The notes below the pieces were generated by a model. It did no database searches and was not told where the DNA came from. It was given only the letters and a program-made list of their open reading frames with translations. Below are positions 1 to 11,336 of a DNA stretch of 64,000 nt, piece after piece. Numbering within the stretch: the stretch's first letter is position 1; each line of letters opens with the position of its first letter. The position numbers and the translations under genes are program-made. Source of the DNA: Heterotrichella gracilis (taxonomy: Eukaryota; Sar; Xanthophyceae; Tribonematales; Xanthonemataceae); NCBI GenBank assembly GCA_032358255.1, contig JAULBX010006775.1, forward strand, positions 58,806 through 122,805, read 5' to 3'.

Positions 1-266
1 CCAGCAAGCTGACCACGCCCCCGCCACTGGTACGCACCAAAGCATTAACCACCCGAGAGCAGTCCAGTGCCTTGTCGAGATCGCACTTGTTCCCCAGTGC
101 GCACATGGACCTGGGTACAATCAGCAGCATATGTAGCCAAGCCACGTGGAAAATTGTCCGCAGGCTATCCAGAGCATAGGCAGACGCCAGGCAAAGTGGC
201 AGTGTGCAGCCTGTCCTGCAGCATGCCATGTCCCTTGTGTCCACCCCCCTCCTTTGACCCCCGCAG

Positions 267-2753
267 GCCGCCTATCTCACCAACCCTGCCCTGGCCAGTG
301 CGCATCGGCTCTTTGCCGGCCAAGTGCAGGGATCAGGTGCGGGAACAGCATGCAACCCTTACCTAGGGTTTGATCACAGCTGCATGCTTTCATGTGCATC
401 CCTGTGTGCATCCCATGTAAAATTGGCCAAGGAAATTTTCCATGAGCATTTCGAGGTCCATTGCTATCTCGTACGTTCCAGGAGGTACCAACATGGCCTA
501 ACCGGCAAGCCCTTGTTATATGTACCCCGCACCATGCAATGGCCCCACCTGCAACAGTTGCATCCGTCGTTCATTGCAGAAACCACTGCCGTTGCCCCCG
601 ATGGCTCCCTGTACCTCCTCCCGCGCACCGGCCATGTCATGCGCGCCCTCCCCTCGACCACCGACAAAGGGTTGTGGCAGGCACCGGAGGTGATTGCTCA
701 CTTGGGTGCTGGGCGGCCGCTGGGTGGCCACTTTGACCACCAAGGGAACCTGGTGGTGTGCAACTCGCTGCAGGTATGGCAGTCTGTGTGGCGTGAGGTG
801 GAAATTGGGGAAGGAGTATGCTATCAGCTGCTCTGCACGTGAGAGCCTTCCAACATTCACATAGCCAGTACAGGGCAATCTGGGCCTTGTAAATGGTGGT
901 AACTAGAAGTCTTACCAATTGGGACAATCACACTGAAACATGGGTAAATTTGCATTATGTAATGCAAAAGGAATTTACGTTCCGTTGGCAGTCAGTGGTG
1001 CAGTAATTTGTCATGCATGCGGGGCTGGTGCACCGCTTGCATTGCTCAATATTTTTGCGGCATGGACCCCGTGCACAGGGCCTTCAAATGGTTGAGAAAG
1101 ACAGCCACCGGGTGATCCTGCTGACCTCCTATGTCTCTGATGACTCCCCCCTTGACCCTGGCACCCCCATCACCTATGCAAATGACCTGGACATATCGGC
1201 CAATGGCACAATCTTCTTTTCCGACTCCACCGCCATCCCCCCAGCCAGAATGAACCCTCTGGGGTATTGGGACACCCTGTACTCCTACATACTGACACAG
1301 CTGCAGGTGGGGGACAGAATTGGCATCACGTGGTTACATACAGGGTGCTTGGTGGGGAATACATGTGGAGAGGTGGTGCATGTGATGCAACTCAGGCTGC
1401 ATGTGACGGCATGGCGGGCGGGTGCAGATGTCACATGTCACAGTGCTTGGTCATTGACAATCATCTAGCAGGCTTGTACAGGTGGTTAGGGTATGTCTGG
1501 AACCGCATGTGTGCCTTGCATTGCCTGCTGATGGGGCATGTGAGTGACCTCTGCTCCCCCCGGCACGCAGGGCGGCGCCACTGGCAGGCTGCTCACATAT
1601 GACCCAGTGACAAGGAAGACGAGGGTTACCGTCAAAGGTTTCTGGTACGCCAATGGTGTGGCCCTGGCTGGGGACGAGAGCTTTGTTGCGGTGGTGGAGA
1701 CCCCGTCCATGCGGGTGTACAGGCACTGGCTCAAGGGGGAGAAGGTGAGGTGCAGGGTGGATTCCTGGAGGGGTTGGGGGTGAAAAATGTGTTTGCTCAT
1801 GCTATAGTGCTCCAGTATTGCACCACCTTAATGCCCTGATGCCATGGTTTCATGCCAGCAGCTGGTTTCATAATGGTTTCAACCATGATATGTGGCGCAA
1901 TGCTGTAGCATAAGGCATGTAGGAGGCTGTTCACTTGCTGCACCCACGTTGAGTCACGCTCATCCACGCCCCTCCACAGGCAGGCAAAACGGAGCCCTTC
2001 ATTGCAAATCTTCCTGGCTTTCCCGATGGCATTTCCCGGGCCGCGCCTCCCAAGGGTACCAAGGGAAATGGCCCCGGTCAGTTCTGGGTGTCCATCCTTG
2101 CCCCACAGTCCCCGGTGCTGGGTGCAGTTATGCGCAGCAGGGTGAGCAGGTGGCTGGCTGCTTGGGCTATGGCGGCTGGAGTCAGGCCCCCACTGCAGCG
2201 ATTGGGGCTGGTGCTGAAGGTAAGAAAGGATCATGGAGTGGAGAGTGGGGAGGAAGGGACAGTGTGCTTTTGGTATATATCCTTGCAAGGCTGCACACTG
2301 CCGGCCTCAGTTGTTGGTCCAGCTATGGGGTTGGGTAAGGTGTGGTGGGCACGCATGCATATGAACTTTCGGGCATGCATGCAGTCAATATTCGATTTGC
2401 ATGCATGTGTGCGCATCAGCTTTGTCTGATGGGCAATAACCAGAACCGCTCTGTCTGCCCATGGTTGCATCCCTGTCTTTTGAACCACGCCATGGTCTGC
2501 ACAATCAGTGCAATTGCACTGCCTGCCACCGCCACGACTATCTCCCTTGCGGCTCCGTGAACAACGTCTGTGTGGCCCGCCCTCCCCTCCTCAGATTGAC
2601 GCATCTGGCTCCCTTGTGACCTCCCTGTCAGACCCGGGTGGCCTGCGCGTGAGCCACGTGTCCAGCGCCACCCCCCTTGGCCCCGACCGCCTGCTGCTGG
2701 GCAACCTGGTGGGGGACTACGTGTCGCTGGTGGAGCTGGGGAAGCAGGGGTAG
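267..2753 (+). CDS. Strictosidine-synthase-like protein (SSL/APMAP family), 5' partial
   Basis: Six exons with continuous phase: 267-336, 580-773, 1079-1306, 1571-1744, 1980-2219 and 2595-2753 (TAG). They give 354 visible residues. Blades of the SSL six-bladed beta-propeller are recognisable: GSETTAVAPDGSLYL, GGHFDHQGNLVVC, YANDLDISANGTIFFSDST, WYANGVALAGDESFVAV, LPGFPDGIS with FWVSI, and a final LLLGNLVGDYVSLVE. Family proteins are about 370-400 residues, so only a short N-terminus (normally a signal/anchor segment) is missing; it lies in an unrecognised exon before 267 or outside the window. SSL proteins are usually secretory-pathway or membrane-anchored esterase/lactonase-like enzymes. True strictosidine synthase activity is not expected in algae. 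The substrate is unknown. Confidence 0.88.
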
Positions 2754-3922
2754 CTCCCTCCCTAGGGCTTACACGGGAGTACCGCTGCCGGACAGTGCAT
2801 TGCAGATTGCCAAGGTGGATTCCAGGTTCTAACCTGAGAGGCGGAGAACAATTGTTTGGCAACTTGCTTGAAGGCTTAGCTGCGCGGCGGCACTATGCAT
2901 GTGGACCAGCCATGGCAATACCGCAGGCATGCTCTGTGCAGCACATGAATAATTAAGGATGCGTTGTTTAAATTTGGTTGTATGGCATGCCCCAAACATG
3001 TGATCTAGTATGATGTATTAGAACATGCATTGCACTGAATTGGAGTTGAATGAGAACTTTTGACCAGCCGCTTCCACTGGATTGAATTGGTTGTGGTGCC
3101 CTGTGGAAGCCAATAGTCCCCTAAACCGTTTAAACGGCGTTAGGGGCGCCGCCGGGCGCCTTTGTGCGTGTGCGTGTGCAAACTTTTATGTTTGCAATCT
3201 TGAAAGAATCCTTTCTTGGATGCTAAGTGTGGAGTTGAAGTCAAGGAAATATCATACGGCATACAAGTCATTAAATGGTGCAACTTGCAACATGTTTTGC
3301 GCCCGGGCCTCTGTGGAGGGGATTAATGCAAAACATGAACATTCTCAATATTCAACAGGGTTACAACACACTACCGCGGCGGTAGCCTGCTAGGTAGACA
3401 AGCTCTTTATTGCAATTGTGTGATAAATTGTTGTTGATTTATTGACTCAAATGCAACAATTGCATATGAATTTCAGCGGCCTGATGGCGTTCAAAATCTG
3501 ACCCTCAAACCTGGACTAGCGTGCAATCACAGCGCATTGCGTGCAATCATTGGCATGAGCCATGCTAGGGTAGCGTCAACCTCTTCTTAAAATATACACC
3601 TGCCCCCCTGCACCCCCTGCATGGATGAGCCTGTGACATGGATCAATTATGTACGCCGCATGGGCAGCCCCAAGTCCACACATCTTGTACAGTGGCTTGC
3701 TGGTGCCCGACCCCTCCTATTCACCCGCTGCGCGTGACTACGCCATGCACCCCCTTGCTCAATCCTCCTGACATCCCATCCTGCCATGGGCCGCCCCCCT
3801 CCTGAATGCGCTTGGCTCCCCACCCACCCCATTCCCCACTGCTTGCCCATGTCCCTCCCCTCCCGCGTGGCAACCCGCTACCTGAGCTAGCTCCCTCCAC
3901 CCGCACCCCCTTCCCTCCCCTC
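2754..3922. other. Convergent intergenic region, no gene seen
   Basis: This lies between the 3' ends of the SSL gene (+) and the ETF-beta gene (-). Open frames here are short, without recognisable domains or splice-linked continuation. It should hold both 3' UTRs. No RNA gene or clear repeat was seen. Confidence 0.5.
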
Positions 3923-6014
3923 TCACAGCACCTTGGCCTCCCCCCTGAGCCGCTCCACCAGCTCCGCTGCTGACCCCAGTATCACCCCCCCCTTGCGCCG
4001 GGCGGGCTCCACCACCTGCAGTGTCTCCAGCCAGGGGGAAGGGTCCACGCCAAGGTCCTGCGGGAGGGACCCAGGCGCGTTGGTGCGGTGAGGTTGGAGG
4101 CGGGGTGGGATGAGGGGGGGTGGGATGCGTGTGTCACTAGGCTGGTGCAGGGGGGATACCGGTAGCGAAGGGAACTGAGCGTTGGAATGCTGCTAAAACA
4201 GCGCACAGCAGGTTTTTACCCCTCACAATCCTGGACCACAAACTGTGCCCCCTACTTCGCATTCTTAAGCGCAAAGTCTCAATAATTGCATTCAGCGCCC
4301 TGTGGCGTATGCATGTAGGGTTTTCAAAGGACCCTGGCCCCCACACGTACCTGCGGTGTGAGCACATCTATCGTCTTCTTCTTTGCCTTCATGATGTTGG
4401 GCAAGGTTGCGTATCGCGGGGTGTTGAGGCGCAGGTCGGAGGTCACAACCGCGGGCAGGCGACACCGCACACGCTCAAGGCCGCCATCAACCTGCAGGGG
4501 TAGTGGTAGATGTGCGGTGTACGTGGTGGGTGGTGGCTGGTAGCTGGCAGAGCAGTGTATGGTGCAATTCCATTGCAATTCGGCAGTACGTTGGCCTGCA
4601 CAAGACGTTTTCTCACCATGAGAGACATGCTTCACTTGCCATGTCCATGATCTGGGCTCACACCAATGTGCACCACACCTTCCCCAGCTGCCTATCACCT
4701 CGTGCATCCCTACCCGTGGATAGCCCCATCAGTTCTGTTGTACACCTCTACCATAGTGAATTCCATCCAGCGGCCCACCTGGGGTTTTGAATGTCAATGC
4801 AACGAATATATCCGCAAACAGGCACATCTACCACCGCCAGCCTCTCTGCCCCCACGCATGCCCGTTCCTCCCTGCCGCTTACCTCCCTTGTCACAGTCAC
4901 CTCCTCCCCCCCTGGCGCCGCCTCCAGCGCTGAAGCAAACGTTGCTTGCGGCCAACCCATCAGCCCCGCCAGCATCTGCCCTGTCTGGTTTGCGTCGTCA
5001 TCGATGGCCTGTTTGCCCAGCAGCACCATCCCCGGGGCCTCCCTGCGCGCTACTCCCGCCAGCAGCTTTGCCACCGCCAGCGGCTGCAGGGTTGTGGCTG
5101 TGTCCACGTGCACTGCCCGGTCACACCCCATGGCCAGGGCGGTGCGCAGCTGGTCCTGAAGGGGCCAGAGGGTATAGGGTAGGGTTGAAAAAAATATATA
5201 TAAATAATAATAAAATAAGTGAATACATAATAAGGGCGCAGGGAGGAGGGCTGGATTTTCGGGGGTGGGGATGAGCAGGCGGTGCGTATGGCGCAAAGTG
5301 GCCGCGCCTTGGGTTGGTTCAGTGAGCAGCAAGTGTGTTTGGTGCCAGTTGAAAGTGGTGTGGAGGGGGTGGCGAGGAGGTACAGGTGCCCAGATGCACC
5401 AGGAGGTGAGGTGCCGAGGCGTTCCAGATGCAAAAATTGCAAATGACAGTGCCTCACTCAATAAGAGGCCAGCAGCTTCGGCATTGAACAGTGCCCAGAG
5501 CCCAGGGGTGATGTGGTGCCACACCAGTAGTACTTTCTCACCTGGCACTGCTTTGGACCCATGCTGACTGCAACCACCTCACTGGCTACATTATTCTCCT
5601 TCAGACGGAGCGCTTCCTGCACGCAGGCGGAGCGAGGGGTGGTTATACGAAAGTGCCAGTGACGCATGCCGGAAGGATGGCATGCACGGATGCAGGGCTA
5701 AGCAGATAAACAGACGGTTCATGGGCTGTGTGCACATTTATAACTCACCTCTACGGCTATCTCGCAGAATGGATTCATGCTCATCTTCACGTTCGACGTC
5801 TCCACTCCCGTCTGCAATGCATGCATATAGGAAGGTCACACCTGGCGCACCCTCCGAAACGCATGCATATGACACACAGGGCACAAGTCACCGCACATGC
5901 ACTGACGGCGTCAATATAGCAGAGCACGGATGCATTCTAGCACACCTTATCTGGCTTGACGCGGATCCTTGCATTGTAGTCTATCACCCTCTTTACAGCA
6001 ACCAAGATACGCAT
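3923..6014 (-). CDS. ETFB: Electron-transfer flavoprotein subunit beta
   Basis: Six exons on the minus strand: 6014-5946, 5811-5749, 5616-5542, 5155-4883, 4491-4351 and 4057-3923 (TGA). All junctions are in phase 0 and give 251 residues, the usual family length. The N-terminus [20 protein letters not shown] and the segment [20 protein letters not shown] are typical. The ETF-beta signature [20 protein letters not shown] continues into [23 protein letters not shown]-beta pairs with ETF-alpha (FAD) in the mitochondrial matrix, binds AMP, and passes electrons from acyl-CoA dehydrogenases to ETF:ubiquinone oxidoreductase. No cleavable presequence is apparent, which is normal for this subunit. The ATG at 6014 starts exactly at the conserved N-terminus. 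The exon 4-5 junction splits the signature motif. Confidence 0.96.
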
Positions 6015-6365
6015 TGTGGAAGTAGACAGCTCAACAACCGTTGTCAAGGTCTAATTACATAGATAGGTGTACCGCATAAGAATAGCAAGCAAAAGTATAC
6101 TGCGTCGTGCCACCACAATAGTATTCGGGTGCGTGCACGCCCTACAAGCACGATGTTATAAGATATAGAATAATAATGTACCGTAGTGACACCTCACAGG
6201 CTGAGCCCCGGTGACGGAGTTGTTCGACAACCTGTGATGACTCAGGACACACAAGACCCAGTTTAAGCACTCCCACCGTGTTTGCAAGAACTTCTCCTGG
6301 CAGGCCCTCATGAGTCCTGGTCACCGTAACCCTTTAAGGTTCTACTAAAACCCTAAAGGGTTCTA

Positions 6366-6447
6366 CCAGACCCGGTTCTATCATCGTGATCAGGGCTCGA
6401 GTAGAGGGTTCATCATCCGATGATCAAGATGATTGAACCGGGTCTGG
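6366..6447. repeat. Imperfect 27-bp inverted repeat (hairpin)
   Basis: The arm at 6366-6392 (begins ccagacccggttc) is the reverse complement of 6421-6447 (ends gaaccgggtctgg) at 25 of 27 positions. The loop is 28 nt. It stands in the ETFB upstream region and resembles a remnant of a foldback or MITE element, or a transcribed stem-loop. Confidence 0.6.
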
Positions 6448-6648
6448 GCAATGTCCTATGGTCTTGGGTTAATCATTGCAATATTACACAGACCGTCTAC
6501 AGGCCTTGGCCAATATACTGTGTATTATACGGGTCTAAGCCCTTGACCCCCATCCTAACCCCCTATGCAAGGCCCTCATAAGGAACGGTGACCGTCCGGA
6601 ACTGTCAAAAGGTGGCGAGGGGCGACTTCCGAGCCTCATCACCTGATC

Positions 6649-6690
6649 ATCCTTCACCGAAGGTGACCTGCACCACTTTTGGTGAAGGAT
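6649..6690. repeat. Short inverted repeat
   Basis: The arm 6649-6665 pairs with 6674-6690 at 15 of 17 positions around an 8-nt loop (core atccttcacc / ggtgaaggat). It lies about 600 bp upstream of the start of the secreted-protein gene. Function unknown. Confidence 0.45.
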
Positions 6691-7262
6691 TGCGCCCCAA
6701 TTGGGATTTTCAAATTTTGGCGCCAGCACCTGCGTCGTGGTTTCTGCCAGTTGTCCCAAACCCAACCTGATCCTGCCAGTTGGCGTGCCAACTTGCACCG
6801 AGACAGGTGCAGGCTCAGGGCACCAACAGCGACTCGCACAGCTTTATAAGCCTTGCCTAGTCTGCATTCCGCCACAACTCGTTTAGTCGTGACCTAACGC
6901 CTAGAGTTCTGACACCGTCCGTCACCTTTGTCAAAACAGGTACAGTGGAACTCAAACTTCGGCACATGCATGCATGTGACCAGGTTGTACTACTAGGACT
7001 CGGCTGTGCAACCTTCAGTCTGGGTAGCAAGCAAGACACGATGTTGCTCAACCCTTTGCCACACCATAACTGGGCAGACCAATAGACGCATTCAAAGCGT
7101 CTATTAATCTGGCCCAGGAATGGTAATGCCCAGGAATGGTAATACCTAGTCTCTAGAAGCCTGGCCCGCAACTTAGCCGCCAAAACCCTCTTTGCAGGAA
7201 TCCCAAGCCACGAAATAGTCTCCTCACGCGTTAAAACCTCCCTTGTACTACAAAGCACGCTC

Positions 7263-9174
7263 ATGGCTCTTGGGCGACACTGTTTGTCTACGCCGTGCTC
7301 ACACGGAGGCCGAACAACCCCAGTACTGCTGGCCGGGTTGAGTGTGTGCTTCGGGCTCATCCTGCTCGCCAGCAGCGTCGACGGCAGGTCTCTCAAGCAA
7401 CTAGCCCAACCCCCCAGTGACATCAACCCTCTCTCGCCAGTTGAAACCCTTACAGGTATATAGCGGTGTGGGTGCTGAGTGCAATGTGTGTGTTCATCGA
7501 GGTCTAGTGACCTGGGTGGTATGTCCTCTATGTATGTGTGTGGTATTCTGGCGTTGCAGTACCTATAGCGCTTATTTACTGCAGGTGTATGTACTGTGCT
7601 GTCCAACCCTAGCTAGCCTGACTCGCAGTCGCATGTGCTAGCAACCCTTGGCTGTGCACACTACTTTCCACGTTACATATTGTTGTAACATCTTGCATAA
7701 GTGCCTAGGGCTGAGTTTGTTTTGCAGCACTCCATAGACCGTTTCGAAGTGCACGCTATGTGAGTACAAAATTTGCCTTTATCCCCAGCACCCACAACCT
7801 AGCCCACCTCACCACCGCCCACCACCCACCCCTCCCTCACCTACACCCTCCCCACCCACCGCAGGCACACCCACAGCCACACCACCAGCCACCACCACCT
7901 CCACCGACGATGAAGAGCTGCTGTACCTGCTGGCCGACCTGTTCAATAAGCTCCAGAATGCAACCACTGGGGAGGAGCTGGTTCCCCCCCTGGTAGACAC
8001 CCTGGAACAGCTGACTCCCGGGGACTATGACCTGCTGTTTGCGGAGCTCAGAAGTCAGGCGTACGACCCCACGTATCTGGAGGAAATGCAGTTCTTTGCG
8101 CACAGGGCAAACCCAGCAACTGATGTCAACGGCCTCAGGGTAAGGGTGGGGTATGAGATATGGGGTCGAATGTTATTACTGTAATTGTTAGTGATTTACA
8201 TGCACTCCATAGTACATCGACATTAGCAGTCAACCCTGCACGTGGGCGCCAAGCAGTTCAGTCCTGGCCCTGTTCATTCCATTTGTTGACCTGGCCCGGC
8301 CAGCGAGTTGAGTGATGCCTTCAAGTCAAACCTAAAAGCACCTGCTAACTACAGCATGAGCTTCAGAGTTTGTGTTAGCTTCTGTCTACTGACACTTACT
8401 GGTCCCCAAAGCGCCTGCCATGTCCTGCAGCATTGGTGACCACGAAAAGGACATTATATGGCTCCCAACTCCAAGAACTACAAGAACTCACTGCCCCTTC
8501 TCCCCACCTTGCAGCCTGTGACAGACATCCTGCTGCGCGGCGACCTGGTCAAGCTGTTTGCAGCCATCATGAACCTCACAATGAAGCAGTACGCCGCGTA
8601 CCTGGGGGTGCCGGTGTCAGACCTCATCCAGGCCACAGCACCCTCCCCGTCTCAAGGCATTCCAGATACCCCCCCTGCAGACACCTCCCCCCCGGCAACC
8701 CCGCCCACCACCGACCCATATGGCACCCCCGACGCACCAGACCCTTACGTAGGGTTGGGCCCCGACAGCTATGATCCCTTTGCACCCACACCAAGCGACG
8801 ACGGGTATCAGTACTACTCCCCATACAACTACCCCCCAGAAGCACCCACACCTGGCGAGGACTGGCAATATTACTCTCCAGATACCTACAGTCCAGACAC
8901 CTATTCTCCAGATACCTATTCCCCAGATACCTATTCTCCAGACACATATTCTCCAGACACATATTCCCCAGACACCTACAGCCCAGAACCCGACAGCCCT
9001 AGCCCAGACACCTACTCCCCCGATGGTTCAGACTACTCGCCCACCCCCACCACGTACAGCCCTATTGACTACAGCATGTTTGGTGCAGCCGGCATATCCA
9101 ATATCCTGGCAATGCAGCACGACACCACCATGAGCATCATCAATAATATTGGCCGCCGCAGGAGGCAGCGCTAA
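7263..9174 (+). CDS. Secreted Pro/Tyr-rich protein with tandem SPDTY repeats
   Basis: Three exons, 7263-7455, 7865-8139 and 8515-9174 (TAA), join in phase and give 375 residues. Residues 1-42 look like a signal peptide: a hydrophobic stretch VLLAGLSVCFGLILLA ending near VDG. A Thr/Pro stretch follows, then an acidic, helical globular part in exon 2 (ELLYLLADLFNKLQ, with NATT as a possible N-glycosylation site). Exon 3 starts PVTDILLRGDLVKLF and becomes rich in Pro, Ser, Thr, Tyr and Asp. It contains seven uninterrupted SPDTY pentapeptides, and ends in a basic GRRRRQR. Ser-Pro plus Tyr repeats recall extensin-like hydroxyproline-rich wall glycoproteins, in which Pro is hydroxylated and glycosylated and Tyr can cross-link. 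I recognise no named family. A cell-wall or matrix role is inference. Confidence 0.75.
8875..8979 (+). repeat. Coding minisatellite, 7 x 15 bp (SPDTY)
   Basis: Seven tandem 15-bp units encode Ser-Pro-Asp-Thr-Tyr. Synonymous positions differ between units (tct/tcc/agt for Ser, gat/gac, acc/aca, tat/tac) while the peptide is unchanged. An eighth SPDTY stands separately further downstream in the exon. Confidence 0.9.
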
Positions 9175-11336
9175 ACGCAAAGTGAGGAGTTTTAGTGCTT
9201 ATTTCAACTGAAAGAGTTTCAGATTTATCAGTGAATATTTCATGAATGAATACACCGCCATATGGCTGGGTCAAGTGTTGCATCGGCAGTTTGTTTAAGC
9301 ATTTTGAACCGCAAGGCATTTGTGTTATAACTAGCGTTTTGCGCCGCAACAAGCTTTCAAAGGCCTTTGACTGGGTATTATCACTCAGTGTTGAGTGTTG
9401 ACCTCTAGTACAGTGTGTGTTTGTGTGTGTGTTTCTGCCACCTGTGTGCGTTTCCTTTATTTGATATATGAAAGTATGCATTGAACATTGCTTATTGAGA
9501 CATTTTATATGCTGCGTTAGAAAGCACCCCAACATATGGGGCATTGACCGGGGCATTGACAAAAGAACGTTGGCAGTTGCTTTGTGAAGTGGATCATCCA
9601 GTGATTGTGACAGCATGTGCCCCCATCATGGATTGCGGCAATGGGATTAATGAATTTCCAACAGCATCCTTATGCTCTTCACCATTGAGGCTGTAACAGT
9701 CTGACCTACTTTATCCCAACTCTCGAGTCTGCTCAACCCTAAGCAAGGGGTTCAACCCATTGACTACTGAAATGGCTGGCAGCTGGAATTCCTTCCAAGC
9801 TGCAGGATAGAGTGAAAGCCCTGAGGTAGCACAGGCATGCCTGCGGGCCCACTGCTGTCAACAGTGACTATTGCCGCATATATATAAGCGGATGCAAGTA
9901 GGCATGTCGACATTCCTTGCAGGAAACGTGTCCTCTCTTTCAAAAATACTGTAAAAATATAATTCCCCTGTCGCATGCGGGTTATATATTTATTGCGTAG
10001 CTGCTATGCCGCCGTATTTACGCCTTTGGCGTCTGTTTTCTTTTCTTTTCTTATTACGTGACTGACAGTCCACTGTTAATCTTATTGGATTGGATGCAAG
10101 CGCGGTAATCATTACTGAGTTTATTCAGTGAATCCCTGCCCTCTAGCATGAAGCATCCCGGGGGCCCTTTTGCCAAAAGGGGAAAATTCCCAATGGGGAA
10201 AATTTAAATGACTAGCTAATGGCTTAATGATTGCGCATAATGGGAGGAGCTAGTCTGCGCGCGCGCTGCAACCTTTGAGCTTTAAGCTGAATGCCTGGAA
10301 TGCATGCAAAGTCTTGTCCTAGCGCCAATTCACGTTAAGCTGCTGGGTATCAGGGAAGCTGCCAAGACGACTGTGAAATATCAGTTAATATAAACTACGT
10401 ACTATAAGTCCTCCGGAAAGTAGCTGCTCCATAATCATGATGAGCAGAACCAATGCATGATAAGAAACACATAGTACGCTAAAATATAAAGCATGTACGG
10501 TAAAATGTATAAGCCTTGATATGGTCTAAGAAGCTACTCAAAAGTTTGGAAGGAACCCCGTGGCTCCGTCAATTGAGACATTAACGAATGTCCCAGTGAG
10601 ACAATATACAGTGATGGTCACCTCCTTAACGGTATGTACTAAACAGCCATGTGTACACTGTGTCAGTTGGTAGAAATGAACCAGTCAGACAAGAAGGTAC
10701 ACCATGGTAAGAATTTTGCTGCAATGCTGCAGTGCTGCAGTGCCAGCAGGGGTGACTATTAAACAACGCTGGTTGTGCAACTTTAGCTAGCTTATCCTAG
10801 TTGTCCATTATTACTCACTACAAGCCCCTTGATTGCATAAAACTGCATAAAACATGGGATAGTGGTCACACAGTTGACAACATCTGATGTGTTAACAAAT
10901 AAATAAATAAAAAAGCTCAATTAAATAAATAATAATTGCCCTGACTGCGCGCTAGCACTAAGATTCTTCCGCGCTATACAGATACGTTGCGGGTGATCAT
11001 CAGTGAACCAGGCGCTATAAAAAACCTTTTAGTGGAGCACTAGCCCTGAACTCCATTTGTCATTTTTCTTCCCATTGTTGCAACCGTTGTCAGCTGACTG
11101 TGATTCAAATTGATGGCCATCTCATTAGGTGTACACAATGTTATGCTGCACTGCATTGCAATGTATGCGTTGTACTTGCTGTTAATCTGTGACACTGTGT
11201 GTCAGTGTGGCAGAGCGTACATGGACGTTGTCAACCACTGAGCTGTAGAAGATATTTCATGTTTAAAAATTGCATCCGATGTGAATCTCCAGCTGACTAC
11301 GTGCCATTTTAAAGCAGTTGGCTCCGCTATGACCGA
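9175..11336. other. Intergenic region, no gene seen
   Basis: A/T-richer than its surroundings. It holds a GT-rich microsatellite around 9410-9432, a palindromic ccttttgccaaaagg near 10168 and TATA-like runs (9878-9890, 11015-11022). No ORF has recognisable content and no tRNA or snRNA was recognised. It lies between the 3' ends of the secreted-protein gene (+) and the ankyrin-cyclin gene (-). Confidence 0.45.

Larger units (their letters stand above)
6015..7262. promoter_or_regulatory. Divergent intergenic region between ETFB and the secreted-protein gene
   Basis: The two genes start head-to-head 1.25 kb apart, so both promoters must lie here. Two imperfect hairpins are visible (annotated separately). 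No TATA box could be assigned with confidence. A long minus-strand open frame (6857-7606) crosses into the first exon of the + gene and has no recognisable domain. Confidence 0.45.

Noticed and set aside
6857-7606. A 249-residue minus-strand open frame
   Set aside because: It is antisense to the signal-peptide exon at 7263-7455, lacks recognisable domains and has no splice-linked neighbours. Probably a chance frame.
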